Shown here one piece after another: positions 54,052 to 63,670 of a DNA stretch of 64,000 nucleotides. Origin of the DNA: Bradyrhizobium sp. CCBAU 53421 (GTDB lineage: Bacteria; Pseudomonadota; Alphaproteobacteria; Rhizobiales; Xanthobacteraceae); assembly GCF_015291625.1 (NCBI RefSeq), contig NZ_CP030047.1, forward strand, positions 1,116,001 to 1,180,000. The letters are read 5' to 3'. The position numbers and the translations under genes were made by a program. Under the pieces are notes generated by a model. It was not told the origin of the DNA, ran no database searches, and was given only the letters and a program-made list of their open reading frames with translations. Within the stretch, counting starts at the first letter, position 1. The number at the start of each line of letters is the position of its first letter.

Positions 54052-55167
54052 ATGAGACCAGATCCTGTGCTTGTGCAAGGCGAGCTTGCGTTGGAACGTG
54101 GCAGGATCGGAGAGCTCGACGGGCTGCGCGCGATCGCGGTGCTGATCGTCGTCATCTGGCACTATTTCGGCGCGCCGGACGGTCCAGAGGGCTGGCCGTG
54201 GAAACTGCTGCATGTCGGCCGCTTCGGCGTCGACCTGTTCTTCATTCTGTCCGGCTATCTGATCACGGATATTCTGCTGCGGCACCGCGCGGCCGAACGC
54301 TATTACGCGGCGTTCTACGGCAGGCGCGCCTTTCGGATCTGGCCGCTCTACTACCTGATGTGCGCCGGCGCGCTGATCGGCTGGTATTTCTCGCTAAGCC
54401 CTGATCTGTTCGACACCAGGGGCGTGCCCGGCTGGCTTTATTTGGTCGGCTTGCAGAATTTCGGCATGGCGAAGGCCCAGACCGATGGCGCTTACTGGCT
54501 CGCCGTGACCTGGTCGCTCGCGATCGAGGAGCAGTTCTATCTGCTGTTTCCGCTGCTGGTCCGGAACATCCCGCCCGAGCGGCTGTTCGCGATCCTGCTC
54601 GTGCCGATCCTGATCTGTCCGGTCGGGCGCCTGATCGATAGCGCGCTTCCGGACGCTTACGGCTGGTACGTGCTGCCGCAATTCAGGATCGATTCGCTTG
54701 CGATCGGCGCGCTGATCGCCTGGTGGCGCCTCTATCGCAAGCCGGATGCCGAGATATCCAGGCGCGTCGCCGGCATCCTCAAATGGTCGATCATCTCGCT
54801 TCCGCTGTTGTGGCTGTTCGGATGGAAGCGCTGGTCGGTGGCGTTCTCGCACACCCAGGTCGAGATCTTCTTCGGCTCCCTGCTGTTCGTCGTGCTGGAA
54901 AATCGCGGCTCGCCAAAACTCGCATTGCTGCGCAGTTCGGTCGCGAACTTCTTCGCCAGGACGTCCTACGCGGCGTATCTCACCCACCACGTCATCGTGT
55001 ACCTGCTGTTCGCCGTGCTGCATGAACCGAGGACAGTCGGGAGCCTCGCCGGCGTCTCGCTAACCTTCGCCGCGCTCGCGCTGACATTCGGGCTGTGTGC
55101 CCTGAGCTATCGATATTTCGAACGACCGCTGCTCGACTTCGCCCACCGGCGCTTCTCGTTCAGCTGA
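54052..55167 (+). CDS. Acyltransferase 3 (OafA/NodX) family membrane protein
   Basis: 371 residues with about ten helices. RIGELDGLRAIAVLIVVIWH carries the conserved catalytic His, GRFGVDLFFILSGYLIT the family block, and FYGRRAFRIWPLYYL the basic motif. Such enzymes acetylate or otherwise acylate surface sugars (O-antigen, exopolysaccharide, Nod factor). No sugar-biosynthesis neighbours. The terminator at 55200-55226 is downstream. Confidence 0.9.
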   Translation: MRPDPVLVQGELALERGRIGELDGLRAIAVLIVVIWHYFGAPDGPEGWPWKLLHVGRFGVDLFFILSGYLITDILLRHRAAERYYAAFYGRRAFRIWPLYYLMCAGALIGWYFSLSPDLFDTRGVPGWLYLVGLQNFGMAKAQTDGAYWLAVTWSLAIEEQFYLLFPLLVRNIPPERLFAILLVPILICPVGRLIDSALPDAYGWYVLPQFRIDSLAIGALIAWWRLYRKPDAEISRRVAGILKWSIISLPLLWLFGWKRWSVAFSHTQVEIFFGSLLFVVLENRGSPKLALLRSSVANFFARTSYAAYLTHHVIVYLLFAVLHEPRTVGSLAGVSLTFAALALTFGLCALSYRYFERPLLDFAHRRFSFS

Positions 55168-55194
55168 GCTGAAGCCGCAGCGCCTCAGGCGCCA

Positions 55195-55226
55195 AACAAA
55201 AACGCGGCGGGTTGCCCGCCGCGTTT
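55195..55226. terminator. Bidirectional terminator between the acyltransferase and trcR genes
   Basis: AAACGCGGCGGG (55200-55211), loop TTG, CCCGCCGCGTTT (55215-55226). Read on the minus strand, the stem is followed by TTGTTTGG, so it ends trcR transcription; on the plus strand it can end the acyltransferase transcript. Confidence 0.85.
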
Positions 55227-55259
55227 CACATTCCGGTCTTTGAGAGAAGCAGCCGGCGC

Positions 55260-55955
55260 TTACTCTTCGTCGTCGGGCTTCTTGCCGCCGATCGTCTTCA
55301 GCTTGGCGAACACGGCATCGACATTGAGATCGTCGTGCCGCTCGATCGGCTGATCGTCCAGCTCGTCCTTGCGCGTGGTCTCGGAGGCCGGCAGCAACGT
55401 GGCGCCGCCGTAGACGGTCGTGGTTGGCTTTTCCTTGGCGGCGCGCTGCACCTCGAAATCGAGCTCGATCTGCGAGCACAGGCCGAGCGTCACCGGGTCC
55501 ATCGGGGTCAGGGTCGAGGCGTTCCAGTGGGTGCGGTCGCGCACGCTCGCGATCGTGGTCTTGGTGGTCCCGACCAGCCGCATGATCTGGGCGTCCTTCA
55601 GCTCGGGGTGGTTGCGCACCAGCCAGAGGATCGCGCTCGGCCGCTCATGGCGGCGCGACACCGGGGTGTAGCGCGGACCCTTCTTCTTGGCCGCGGTCGG
55701 CAGCACCACCTTGCTCTCCTGGAGCCTGAGACGGTAGTTCTGGTCCCGCTCGCCGCGCTCGATCTCCTCGCGGGTCAGCTGGCCGTTGGAAATCGGGTCC
55801 ATGCCCTTGATGCCCTGGGCGGCGTCGCCGTCGGCGATGGCGCGCACCTCAAGGGGGTGCATTTTGGTGAAATCGGCCACCTGATCGAAGGTCAGGGCGG
55901 TATTATCGACCAACCACACGGCAGTCGCCTTCGGCATCAGCGGTGCGTTGCTCAT
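55260..55955 (-). CDS. trcR: Cell-cycle transcriptional regulator TrcR (DUF1013)
   Basis: 231 residues from ATG 55955, with AAAGGAGA ahead of it. APLMPKATAVWLVDNTALTF and VADFTKMHPLEVRAIADGD, GMDPISNGQLTREEIERGE and RPSAILWLVRNHPELKDAQI are diagnostic of the DUF1013 family found across alphaproteobacteria, whose Caulobacter member TrcR acts in cell-cycle transcription. It is divergent from ispH. Confidence 0.9.
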   Translation of the reverse strand: MSNAPLMPKATAVWLVDNTALTFDQVADFTKMHPLEVRAIADGDAAQGIKGMDPISNGQLTREEIERGERDQNYRLRLQESKVVLPTAAKKKGPRYTPVSRRHERPSAILWLVRNHPELKDAQIMRLVGTTKTTIASVRDRTHWNASTLTPMDPVTLGLCSQIELDFEVQRAAKEKPTTTVYGGATLLPASETTRKDELDDQPIERHDDLNVDAVFAKLKTIGGKKPDDEE

Positions 55956-56196
55956 GGCAAATCTCCTTTGTGCTTCGCCCACCTCTGTCGAGGCGAAGCT
56001 GGTAGTCATCGGCGATGACGGGAATTATAGGGCCTATATAAGCCCTCCGGGGGGAATGGCGCAATGGGCCAGCAAAATCGCCTTGACAGCGCCCGAAAGC
56101 AGTCCCAAGTCCTTACTCTAACTGGCCGTTCCCCGCCCTGCCGGCGAGGGGTGATTCGGTCCCGAAATTGCCCCCGAGACAGCTTCAAGACAGCCC

Positions 56197-57171
56197 ATGT
56201 CAGCGAAAAAACCCGATCTTAAAATCGTGCTTTGTTCCCCCCGCGGCTTCTGCGCCGGGGTGGTCCGCGCCATCGACACGGTCGAACGTGCCCTCACCAT
56301 TTATGGTGCGCCGGTCTATGTCCGGCACGAAATCGTCCATAACAAGTACGTCGTCGACAGCCTGAAGACCAAGGGCGCCATTTTCGTCGAGGAATTGTCC
56401 GAAATTCCCGACGAAACCAACGCCCCGGTGGTGTTTTCGGCCCATGGCGTTCCCAAGTCGGTTCCCGCCGAGGCCAAATCCCGCAATTTCTTCTCGCTGG
56501 ACGCGACCTGCCCGTTGGTGACCAAGGTCCACCGCGAGGCGGCGATCCATTTCAAGCGCGGCCGCGAGATCCTGCTGATTGGGCATTCGCATCACCCCGA
56601 GGTGGTCGGCACGCTGGGCCAGCTGCCCGAGGGCGCCGTGACCCTGATCGAGACCGCCGAGGATGCCAAAACCTTCGTCCCGAAGGACCCCGACAACCTC
56701 GCCTTTGTGACCCAGACCACGCTGTCGATCGACGATACCGCGGAGATCGTGGCGCTGCTCAAGGAGCGCTTCCCGAACGTCAACGGTCCGCACAAGGAAG
56801 ACATCTGCTACGCCACCACCAACCGCCAGCTTGCGGTCAAGAAGGTGGCGCCGGTGGTCGATGCCCTGATCGTGGTCGGCGCGCCGAACTCGTCGAACTC
56901 GCAGCGCCTGCGCGAGGTCGCCGAGCGCGAGGGCTGCCCGATTGCGATTCTGGCCCAACGGGCCAGCGACATCGATTGGGCGCGCTTCGAAGGCATCAGG
57001 AGCCTCGGCATCACGGCGGGCGCATCGGCGCCGGAAGTGATCGTCGAGGAGATCATGGGCGCCTTCGCCGAGCGCTACGAACTGCACGTGGAGACGGTCT
57101 CGGCCGCGGAAGAGAACGAATTCTTCCCGCTGCCGCGTTCGCTGCGGCCCGACGCTGCCGCGGCGGAATAG
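56197..57171 (+). CDS. ispH: 4-hydroxy-3-methylbut-2-enyl diphosphate reductase IspH
   Basis: 324 residues. The three [4Fe-4S] cysteines are C19 (RGFCAGV), C105 (DATCPLV) and C204 ([11 protein letters not shown]); ENTGALV-type region and HAVGVPKS-like AHGVPKSVP are present. It makes isopentenyl and dimethylallyl diphosphate, the last step of the MEP pathway. It starts a likely operon ispH-thrB-rnhA; thrB follows after 5 bases. Confidence 0.96.
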   Translation: MSAKKPDLKIVLCSPRGFCAGVVRAIDTVERALTIYGAPVYVRHEIVHNKYVVDSLKTKGAIFVEELSEIPDETNAPVVFSAHGVPKSVPAEAKSRNFFSLDATCPLVTKVHREAAIHFKRGREILLIGHSHHPEVVGTLGQLPEGAVTLIETAEDAKTFVPKDPDNLAFVTQTTLSIDDTAEIVALLKERFPNVNGPHKEDICYATTNRQLAVKKVAPVVDALIVVGAPNSSNSQRLREVAEREGCPIAILAQRASDIDWARFEGIRSLGITAGASAPEVIVEEIMGAFAERYELHVETVSAAEENEFFPLPRSLRPDAAAAE

Positions 57172-57176
57172 ACCAT

Positions 57177-58157
57177 ATGGCGGTTTACACCGACGTTGCC
57201 GCCGAAGACCTCGCGGAATTCCTCAAGAGCTACGACATCGGCGAATTGCTCTCCTACAAGGGCATCGCCGAGGGTGTCGAGAATTCGAACTTTCTGCTGC
57301 ACACCAGCCAGGGCGCCTACATCCTCACGCTCTATGAGAAGCGCGTGGCGGAAGACGATCTGCCGTATTTCCTGTCGCTGATGGCGCATCTCGCCGAGCG
57401 CGGGGTGTCGTGCCCGCAGCCTGCGCGCAACCGCAAGGGCGAGGTCACTAGCCGGCTTGCCGGCCGGCCGGCTGCAATCATCAACTTCCTCGAAGGGGTG
57501 TGGCCGCGGCGGCCGAACGTGACGCACTGCTCGGGCGTCGGCGAGGCGCTGGCCAAAATGCATCTCGCGGGTGCCGACTTTCCGCTGGTCCGCAGGAATC
57601 CGCTGTCGGTGTCCGGCTGGCGGCCGCTGTTCGATCTCGCCGCGGCGCGGGCCGACAGCGTGCAGCCGGGCCTCTCCGACTTCATCGCGCGTGAGCTCGA
57701 CCATCTCGAAGCCGCGTGGCCGGTGGATCTGCCGGTCGGCGTGATCCATGCCGATCTGTTTCCCGACAACGTCTTCTTCCTCGGCGACAAGCTCTCGGGG
57801 TTGATCGACTTCCCGTTCGCCTGCAACGACATCCTGGCCTACGACGTTGCGATCTGCCTCAACGCCTGGTGCTTCGAGCCGGATCATTCCTTCAACGTCA
57901 CCAAGGCCCGCGCGCTGCTCAATGCCTATGGCCGCGAGCGGCAATTGTCGGCGGCGGAGGAGGCCGCGCTGCCGCTGCTCGCGCGCGGCGCCGCGCTCCG
58001 TTTCCTGCTGACGCGGCTGGTCGATTTCCTCAACGTGCCCGAGGGCGCGCTGGTGCAGCCGAAGGACCCGCTGGAATACGTCCGCAAGCTGCGCTTCCAC
58101 CAGAACGTCGCCGCCATCAACGACTACGGCATCACGCCGGCAGGATGCGCGGCGTGA
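57177..58157 (+). CDS. thrB: Homoserine kinase ThrB (aminoglycoside-phosphotransferase fold)
   Basis: 326 residues. Unlike GHMP-type ThrB it is the APH-fold type: [13 protein letters not shown] is the HxDxxxxN catalytic loop and [13 protein letters not shown] the metal-binding segment. [12 protein letters not shown] is near the N-terminus. It phosphorylates homoserine on the way to threonine. It follows ispH by 5 bases and its stop overlaps the rnhA start. Confidence 0.9.
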   Translation: MAVYTDVAAEDLAEFLKSYDIGELLSYKGIAEGVENSNFLLHTSQGAYILTLYEKRVAEDDLPYFLSLMAHLAERGVSCPQPARNRKGEVTSRLAGRPAAIINFLEGVWPRRPNVTHCSGVGEALAKMHLAGADFPLVRRNPLSVSGWRPLFDLAAARADSVQPGLSDFIARELDHLEAAWPVDLPVGVIHADLFPDNVFFLGDKLSGLIDFPFACNDILAYDVAICLNAWCFEPDHSFNVTKARALLNAYGRERQLSAAEEAALPLLARGAALRFLLTRLVDFLNVPEGALVQPKDPLEYVRKLRFHQNVAAINDYGITPAGCAA

Positions 58158-58606
58158 GCGACAAGCCGCATGTGATTGTCTTCACCGATGGTGCCTGCTC
58201 CGGAAACCCGGGACCGGGCGGCTGGGGCGCGATCCTCAGATTCGGCGAGGTCGAGAAGGAATTGAAGGGCGGCGAGGCCCACACCACCAACAACCGCATG
58301 GAGCTGATGGCGGCGATCTCGGCGCTGGAAGCCCTGAAGAAGCCCTGCGTGGTCGACCTCACCACCGACAGCAAGTACGTCCGCCAGGGCATCACCGGAT
58401 GGATCCACGGCTGGAAGCGCAATGGCTGGCGCACCGCCGACAAGAAGCCGGTCAAGAACGTCGAGCTGTGGCAGCGCCTCGACGCCGCGCTGAAGCCGCA
58501 CGAGGTGCGCTGGCACTGGATCAAGGGCCATGCCGGCCACGCCGAGAACGAGCGCGCCGACGAGCTGGCGCGCGAGGGCGTGGCGATGGCGCGGTTGAAG
58601 GGGTAG
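58154..58606 (+). CDS. rnhA: Ribonuclease HI
   Basis: 150 residues from GTG 58154, which overlaps the thrB stop (GTGA); ATG 58145 would add three residues but its site is poorly spaced. Catalytic D12 ([13 protein letters not shown]), E50 (NNRMELMA), D72 (TDSKYV) and D136 (ENERADELA) with H126 (KGHAGH) are all present. Degrades RNA in RNA-DNA hybrids. Third gene of the ispH cluster. Confidence 0.96.
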   Translation: MSDKPHVIVFTDGACSGNPGPGGWGAILRFGEVEKELKGGEAHTTNNRMELMAAISALEALKKPCVVDLTTDSKYVRQGITGWIHGWKRNGWRTADKKPVKNVELWQRLDAALKPHEVRWHWIKGHAGHAENERADELAREGVAMARLKG

Positions 58607-58653
58607 GGCGCGCCGTCGCGTCCGCGATCGCGGCCACCGCCAGTCCTCAAAAC

Positions 58654-58756
58654 CGTCATCGCCCGCGAAGGCGGGCGATCCAGTATTCCAGAGACGGCGG
58701 TAATTGAAGCGAGAGGCCGCGGCGTACTGGATCGCCCGGTCGAGCCGGGCGACGAC
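58654..58756. repeat. Intergenic palindromic repeat J
   Basis: GTCATCGCCCGC with GCGGGCGATCCAGTA (58671-58685) pairs with TACTGGATCGCCCG (58724-58737), and a further CGGGCGACGAC end. It lies between rnhA and the 3' end of the peroxiredoxin gene. Confidence 0.8.
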
Positions 58757-58776
58757 AGTGTCCGTGGGTCGTCAGC

Positions 58777-59262
58777 TCAGAGCTGCCCGAGCAGCGTGTC
58801 GCCGCCGGAGACCTCGACCTTGCCCGGAGCCGGCTCCTTGTTGAGCTTCTTCACGACGCCGTCCTCGACTAGCATCGAGTAGCGGTGGGAGCGGATGCCG
58901 AGGCCGTTGCCGGAGGCGTCGAGCTCCATGCCGATCGCCTTGGTGAAGTCGGCGTTGCCGTCGGCGAGGAAGACGGCTTCGTCGCGCTGGTCGGTGTCGC
59001 GCTTCCAGGCGTTCATCACGAAGGCGTCGTTGACCGAGACGATCGCAATGGTGTCGACGCCCTTGTTCTTCATGGCATAGGCGTTGAGGAAGATGCTCGG
59101 CAGATGCATCTTGTGGCAGGTGCCGGTGTAGGCGCCGGGCACCGCGAACAGGGCGACCTTCTTGCCCTTGAAAATGTCGTCGGTGGTTTTGACCTGCGGA
59201 CCCTCGGCGGTCATCACGCGAAACTTGGCTTCCGGCAGCTTGTCGCCAACATTAATCGTCAT
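58777..59262 (-). CDS. Peroxiredoxin, Prx5/AhpE-like (1-Cys pattern)
   Basis: 161 residues from ATG 59262. The catalytic motif is PGAYTGTCHKMHLP with the peroxidatic C49, fitting PxxxTxxC; no other Cys is present, so resolution needs an external thiol such as glutathione or glutaredoxin. The YAMKNKGVDTIAIVSVND segment is the Prx5 core. Reduces peroxides in the cytoplasm. The gene stands alone on its strand. Confidence 0.92.
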   Translation of the reverse strand: MTINVGDKLPEAKFRVMTAEGPQVKTTDDIFKGKKVALFAVPGAYTGTCHKMHLPSIFLNAYAMKNKGVDTIAIVSVNDAFVMNAWKRDTDQRDEAVFLADGNADFTKAIGMELDASGNGLGIRSHRYSMLVEDGVVKKLNKEPAPGKVEVSGGDTLLGQL

Positions 59263-59352
59263 CGTCGTTCTCCCTCGGTGAAGCGGAATTGTCTTAAACC
59301 CGGCTACGACACGGCACAATACGGGCTCGCTGAAGAACGGCAATGCCCGAAA

Positions 59353-59446
59353 CTAAAGCGTTTTCGAGCGAAGTGGATACCGGTTCGCGTGAAGAAAACG
59401 CGTCAAAACAAGAATCTAGAGCCCCGTTCCGATTCAATCGGAACGG
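59353..59446. repeat. Intergenic repeat family B, copy 2
   Basis: CTAAAGCGTTTTCGAGCGAA, GTGGATACCGGTTCGCGTGA, then CGTTCCGATT/AATCGGAACG (59424-59443). It aligns with the reverse complement of 40170-40260. It lies between the peroxiredoxin start and the 3' end of the DUF924 gene. Confidence 0.88.
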
Positions 59447-59473
59447 AAACAGGCTCTCGTCACTGTTCCGTCA

Positions 59474-60031
59474 TCAGCCGGAAAACCCGCCGGCGTCGAG
59501 AAAGGCCTGCTCTTCGGCCGTGGTCTGCCGGCCCAGCACCCGATTCCGGTGCGGGAAGCGGCCGAACCGGCGGATGATGTCGGCGTGGTCCTCGGCATAT
59601 TTCAAGTTGTCGGGATGGCAGTCATATTGCCGGAACAGCGTCACGCAGCGCTGCTGGTCGCCGAGGTCCTCCGAATGCTCGAAAGGCAAATAGAGGAATT
59701 CGCGCAGCACCGGGTCGGTCCGCGCATCGACGCCGCGGTCGATGGCGCGCCTTGCCACGTCACGCGCCAGCGCGTCACTCGAAAAGGTCCTGGCGTCGTC
59801 TCGAAACAGGTTTCGCGGAAACTGGTCGAGCACGATGGTCAGCGCCAGCGCGCCCTCGTCGCTCGCCTCCCATGACGACAATTCGCCGGCAGCCGCCTTC
59901 TGCCAGGTGGCAAGGAAGCGGCTGCGGATTTCGGCATCGAAGGCGGCGTCATGCGTGTACCAGCGGTCGCGGCCGGCTTCTCGCCAGAACGCGATGACGT
60001 CGGCCGGCGTCGCAATGCGAGCGTCAGTCAT
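59474..60031 (-). CDS. DUF924 family protein
   Basis: 185 residues from ATG 60031 (an upstream in-frame start at 60073 is less likely). Family blocks: RDRWYTHDAAFDAEIRSRF, ALTIVLDQFPRNLFRDDART and FLYLPFEHSEDLGDQQR, with HPDNLKYAEDHADIIRRFGR. A conserved, helical, soluble family whose function is not established. It lies downstream of fadD on the same strand, separated by a family A repeat. Confidence 0.87.
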   Translation of the reverse strand: MTDARIATPADVIAFWREAGRDRWYTHDAAFDAEIRSRFLATWQKAAAGELSSWEASDEGALALTIVLDQFPRNLFRDDARTFSSDALARDVARRAIDRGVDARTDPVLREFLYLPFEHSEDLGDQQRCVTLFRQYDCHPDNLKYAEDHADIIRRFGRFPHRNRVLGRQTTAEEQAFLDAGGFSG

Positions 60032-60067
60032 GTCTGTCCAACACCCCGCATCACTTGGCTCTTGTTT

Positions 60068-60143
60068 GAGCATAATCTCCGCGCAAACGCGTCACGCGTT
60101 TGTCGCGAGGGAAAACCGCTTCGCACTCTTCCGGATTATGCTC
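60068..60143. repeat. Hairpin repeat family A, copy 3 (minus-strand orientation), abutting fadD
   Basis: GAGCATAATC (60068-60077) and GATTATGCTC (60134-60143) are perfect outer arms. The inner CAAACGCG/CGCGTTTG stem and the GGAAAACCGC piece match copy 1 read in reverse complement. The fadD stop (60145-60143, TAG) overlaps the element by one base. Confidence 0.9.
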
Positions 60144-61825
60144 TAGGCCGCAGCCTTCTTCTCGTCGCGCAGCTCGCGGCGCAGGATCTTGCCGACATTC
60201 GTCTTCGGCAGGTCGGTCCTGAACTCGATCTGCTTCGGCACCTTGTAGGCGGTGAGCTGGGTGGCGCTGAACTTGATGATGTCCTCCGCCGTGACGTTGG
60301 GGTCCTTCTTGACCACAAAGGCCTTCACCGCCTCGCCGGACTTCGCATCGGGGACGCCGATCACGGCGCATTCGAGCACGCCCGGATGGCTCGCGAGCAC
60401 TTCCTCGATCTCGTTCGGATAGACGTTGAAGCCCGAGACCAGGATCATGTCCTTCTTGCGATCGACGATCTTGGTGAAGCCGCGCTCGTCCATCACGCCA
60501 ATGTCGCCGGTGCGGAAATAGCCGTCCGCGGTCATCACGCGCGCGGTCTCGTCCGGCCTGTTCCAGTAGCCCGCCATCACCTGCGGACCCTTGGCGCAGA
60601 TCTCGCCGGCCTGACCGATCGGCAGCTCGTTGCCGTCGTCGTCGCGGATCGACAGATGGGTCGAGGGCACCGGAATGCCGATCGAACCGGAGAACTCGTC
60701 GGCGTCAGCGGGATTGCAGGTCAGCGTTGGCGAGGTCTCCGACAGGCCGTAGCCTTCCGACAGCGCACAGCCGGTGACCTTCAGCCATTTCTCGGCGACC
60801 GGCTTCTGCGTTGCCATGCCGCCGCCGAACGAGGTCTTCAGCTTGGAGAAGTCGAGCTTGTCGAAGCCGGGTGTGTTCAAGAGGCCGTTGTAGAGCGTGT
60901 TGACCGCGGGGAAGCTGTTGACCTGGTACTTCGACAGCTCCTTGATGAAGCCCGCCATGTCGCGCGGGTTCGGGATCAGCAGATTGACGCCGCCGGCGCG
61001 CACCGCGAGCAAATAGCACGCGGTCAGCGCGAAGATGTGATAGAGCGGCAGCGCGCAGACGATGAAGAGCTGCTCGACATGCGGCGGCTTCTTCAGCGCC
61101 GGCTGCAGCCAGGCGTCATTCTGCAGCACGTTGGCGAGCACGTTCTGGTGGATCAGCGTGGCGCCCTTGGAGACGCCGGTGGTGCCGCCGGTATATTGCA
61201 GGAAGGCGACGTCCTGACGCGTCAGCACCGGCTTGTTGAGCTTCATGCCGCGTCCGGCGGACAGCGCTTCATTGAAGCCGACGGCGCCGGGGATCGACCA
61301 GGCCGGCACCATCTTCTTCACCCGGCGCACCACCAGATTGACGATCACGCCCTTGAAGCCGAGCAGGTCGCCCATGCTGCCGACGATCACGTGCTTCACC
61401 GCGGTGTTCGCGAGCACCTTCTGCACGGTGGTGGCGAAATTCTCCAGCACGATGATGGCTTCCGCGCCGGAATCCTTGAGCTGGTGCTCGAGCTCGCGCG
61501 GGGTGTAGAGCGGATTGACGTTGACCACGGCATAGCCTGCGCGCAGCACGGCGGCGGTCGCAACCGGATATTGCAGCACGTTCGGCATCATCAGCGCGAC
61601 CCGTGCGCCCTTCTGCAGGCCCTTGCCCTGCAGGTAGGCGCCGAGCGCCGTCGACATCTCGTCGAGCTCGCGATAGGTGATCGCCTTGTCCATGCAGATG
61701 AACGCCTTGCGATCGGCGAACTTCTTGAAGCTCTCTTCCAGCAATTCGACCAGCGACGAATATTGCGTGACGTCGATATCGGCGGGCACGCCGGCCGGAT
61801 AATGCTTGAGCCAGATGCGCTCCAT
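60143..61825 (-). CDS. fadD: Long-chain fatty-acid-CoA ligase
   Basis: 560 residues from ATG 61825 (ATG 61834 and TTG 61846 are also in frame; GAGAGGG is best spaced for 61825). AMP-binding landmarks: YTGGTTGVSKGA P-loop, GYGLSETSPT, YFRTGDIGVMDERGF and LPKTNVGKILRREL with the catalytic Lys. It activates fatty acids for beta-oxidation or lipid recycling at the inner membrane. Its stop codon is shared with a family A repeat. Confidence 0.93.
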   Translation of the reverse strand: MERIWLKHYPAGVPADIDVTQYSSLVELLEESFKKFADRKAFICMDKAITYRELDEMSTALGAYLQGKGLQKGARVALMMPNVLQYPVATAAVLRAGYAVVNVNPLYTPRELEHQLKDSGAEAIIVLENFATTVQKVLANTAVKHVIVGSMGDLLGFKGVIVNLVVRRVKKMVPAWSIPGAVGFNEALSAGRGMKLNKPVLTRQDVAFLQYTGGTTGVSKGATLIHQNVLANVLQNDAWLQPALKKPPHVEQLFIVCALPLYHIFALTACYLLAVRAGGVNLLIPNPRDMAGFIKELSKYQVNSFPAVNTLYNGLLNTPGFDKLDFSKLKTSFGGGMATQKPVAEKWLKVTGCALSEGYGLSETSPTLTCNPADADEFSGSIGIPVPSTHLSIRDDDGNELPIGQAGEICAKGPQVMAGYWNRPDETARVMTADGYFRTGDIGVMDERGFTKIVDRKKDMILVSGFNVYPNEIEEVLASHPGVLECAVIGVPDAKSGEAVKAFVVKKDPNVTAEDIIKFSATQLTAYKVPKQIEFRTDLPKTNVGKILRRELRDEKKAAA

Positions 61826-62024
61826 AATGGTCATTCCCTCTCTCAAAATCTGGCAGATGTCCCGGATTGCTTCCGGGTTTTCCGGCCCCTGACCGTGTCT
61901 TGACCGTATCTTGGCCGGGCGATTTTGGCCGCCTTATTTCAGGCAGTATTGAGCGATGCCGCGGCCAATGGCAAGCCGCTGCGCGCTATCGACGCATTGG
62001 AGAATAGAACGAGCGGCCGCTCGG

Positions 62025-63467
62025 TTAGCCGGCCGGCTTGGCGTCGGCCTTCGGCTTCTCGGCTTTGGGCTTCGCAGCGGGCTTTGCCGCCGCCGCCGGC
62101 TTGCCGGCAGGCTTCGCGGCGGCCGGCTTGTCCGCGGCGGGCTTCGCAGCTGCGGCATCCGGCTTGGCGTTGGCGTGACGCACCGGCTTGGCGGCCGGCT
62201 TGTTGTCCGACTTGCTATCCGACTTGGAGGCGTTCTTGGCGTCACCCTTCGCGTCATCAGCCGCATCGGGCTTCTTGCCGGCGACACGGGTGTGCTTGCC
62301 CTTGGCGCGCTTGACCGGCTGCATCTTCTCGGTGTCGGCATCGACCGCGGCGATCAACGCGGCGCCGGTCTTGGTCGGCCCCGTATAAACCACGACCGGT
62401 TCGGATGCCGCCGCCGGCTGCGCCAGCATGTCGGCCGGCTTGGTCGGCATCGCGGCCTGCAGGCCCGAGGCGAAGAAGCTCACGCCACTGTCGCCGTTGG
62501 TGCTCGCGCCGGCGCTGGCGACGGTGTCTTCGCCGTCCTCGTCGCTGGCGGGCCGCTTGTGCTTGGCGCCGCACATCTCCTCGCGCAGGTTCGGCGGGGT
62601 GGAATCGATCGGCACCAGATTGTCGACGGTGCCGAGCGAGGGCCGCAGCCACGCCAGCCCGTTATTGGCAAAGCCCCGATCCAAGAGCTGCGCGGCGCGG
62701 ATCGCGCGCATGCGGCCCGAGGAGGCGCCGAGCACCACCGCGATCAGCCGCTTGCCGTCGCGCGTCGCCGACGCCACGAGATTGTAGCCGGAGGCGCAGA
62801 TGAAGCCGGTCTTGAAACCGTCGGCGCCAGGATAGCGGCCGATCAGCTTGTTGAAGTTCTGGGTGATGCGGCGGCCGAAGCGGATCGACGGGATGTGGAC
62901 GAAATATTCGTATTCCGGCAGGTCGCGGATGATGGCGCGGGCGAGGATCGCCATGTCGCGCGCCGAGGTGATCTGGCCATCGGCGGGCAGGCCGTTCGGG
63001 TTGACGTAGCTCGTTTGCGTCATGCCGAGCCTCGAGGCGGTCTGGTTCATTTCGCCGGCAAAGCCGTCGATCGAGCCGCCGATGCCCTCGGCCAGCACCA
63101 CGGCCATGTCGTTGGCCGACTTCACCAGCATCATCTTCAGCGCGTTGTCGACAGTGACCTGGGTGCCGGGCCGGAAGCCCATCTTCGAGGGCGACTGCGA
63201 CGCTGCGTTCGGCGACACCGTGAGCAGCGTGTCGAGCGACACGCGGCCGTCCTTGACCGCCTTCAGCGTGACATAGGCGGTCATCAGCTTGCTGAGCGAA
63301 GCCGGATACCACGGCATCGTCGCATTGTCGGCCTGCAGCACCTTGCCCGTATCGGCCTCGACGACCAGCAGCGCTTCGGCCTGTGCGATCTGCGGCGTTG
63401 CGATGGCGAGCATCGCGACGGCCAGAATCCATTTCAACGACGGGCGCAGCGGGCGAGGAAAATGCAC
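62025..63467 (-). CDS. D-alanyl-D-alanine carboxypeptidase (peptidase S11) with Lys/Ala/Pro-rich tail
   Basis: 480 residues from GTG 63467; a TTG at 63539 would add 24 residues before the signal. Signal peptide ends PQIAQA. Catalytic motifs: SLSK (S57, K60), SAN, and KTG in DGFKTGF; NPNGLPADGQITSARDMAIL is typical of class C low-molecular-weight PBPs. The last ~130 residues are a low-complexity Lys/Ala/Pro/Asp tail. It trims peptidoglycan pentapeptides. A C-terminal membrane-anchor helix is not seen. Confidence 0.92.
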   Translation of the reverse strand: MHFPRPLRPSLKWILAVAMLAIATPQIAQAEALLVVEADTGKVLQADNATMPWYPASLSKLMTAYVTLKAVKDGRVSLDTLLTVSPNAASQSPSKMGFRPGTQVTVDNALKMMLVKSANDMAVVLAEGIGGSIDGFAGEMNQTASRLGMTQTSYVNPNGLPADGQITSARDMAILARAIIRDLPEYEYFVHIPSIRFGRRITQNFNKLIGRYPGADGFKTGFICASGYNLVASATRDGKRLIAVVLGASSGRMRAIRAAQLLDRGFANNGLAWLRPSLGTVDNLVPIDSTPPNLREEMCGAKHKRPASDEDGEDTVASAGASTNGDSGVSFFASGLQAAMPTKPADMLAQPAAASEPVVVYTGPTKTGAALIAAVDADTEKMQPVKRAKGKHTRVAGKKPDAADDAKGDAKNASKSDSKSDNKPAAKPVRHANAKPDAAAAKPAADKPAAAKPAGKPAAAAKPAAKPKAEKPKADAKPAG

Positions 63468-63670
63468 GAGTCCGGTTCCGGTCCTTTGAGACCCGCCTTC
63501 GGACGAAGGAGGTCTTGCGATGTGACGTACGGGTTTCAAGCGTGTCCGGCGCCGCTTTGCGGCGATGCAAACCCTATACCGGCTTGCCAGCAGAGAACAG
63601 AGGCCGGCCGATTATATCGTGGACGAAATCGGCTGAATTTCGGCAGCCGCCTCAATTGGAAAGGGGAGAT

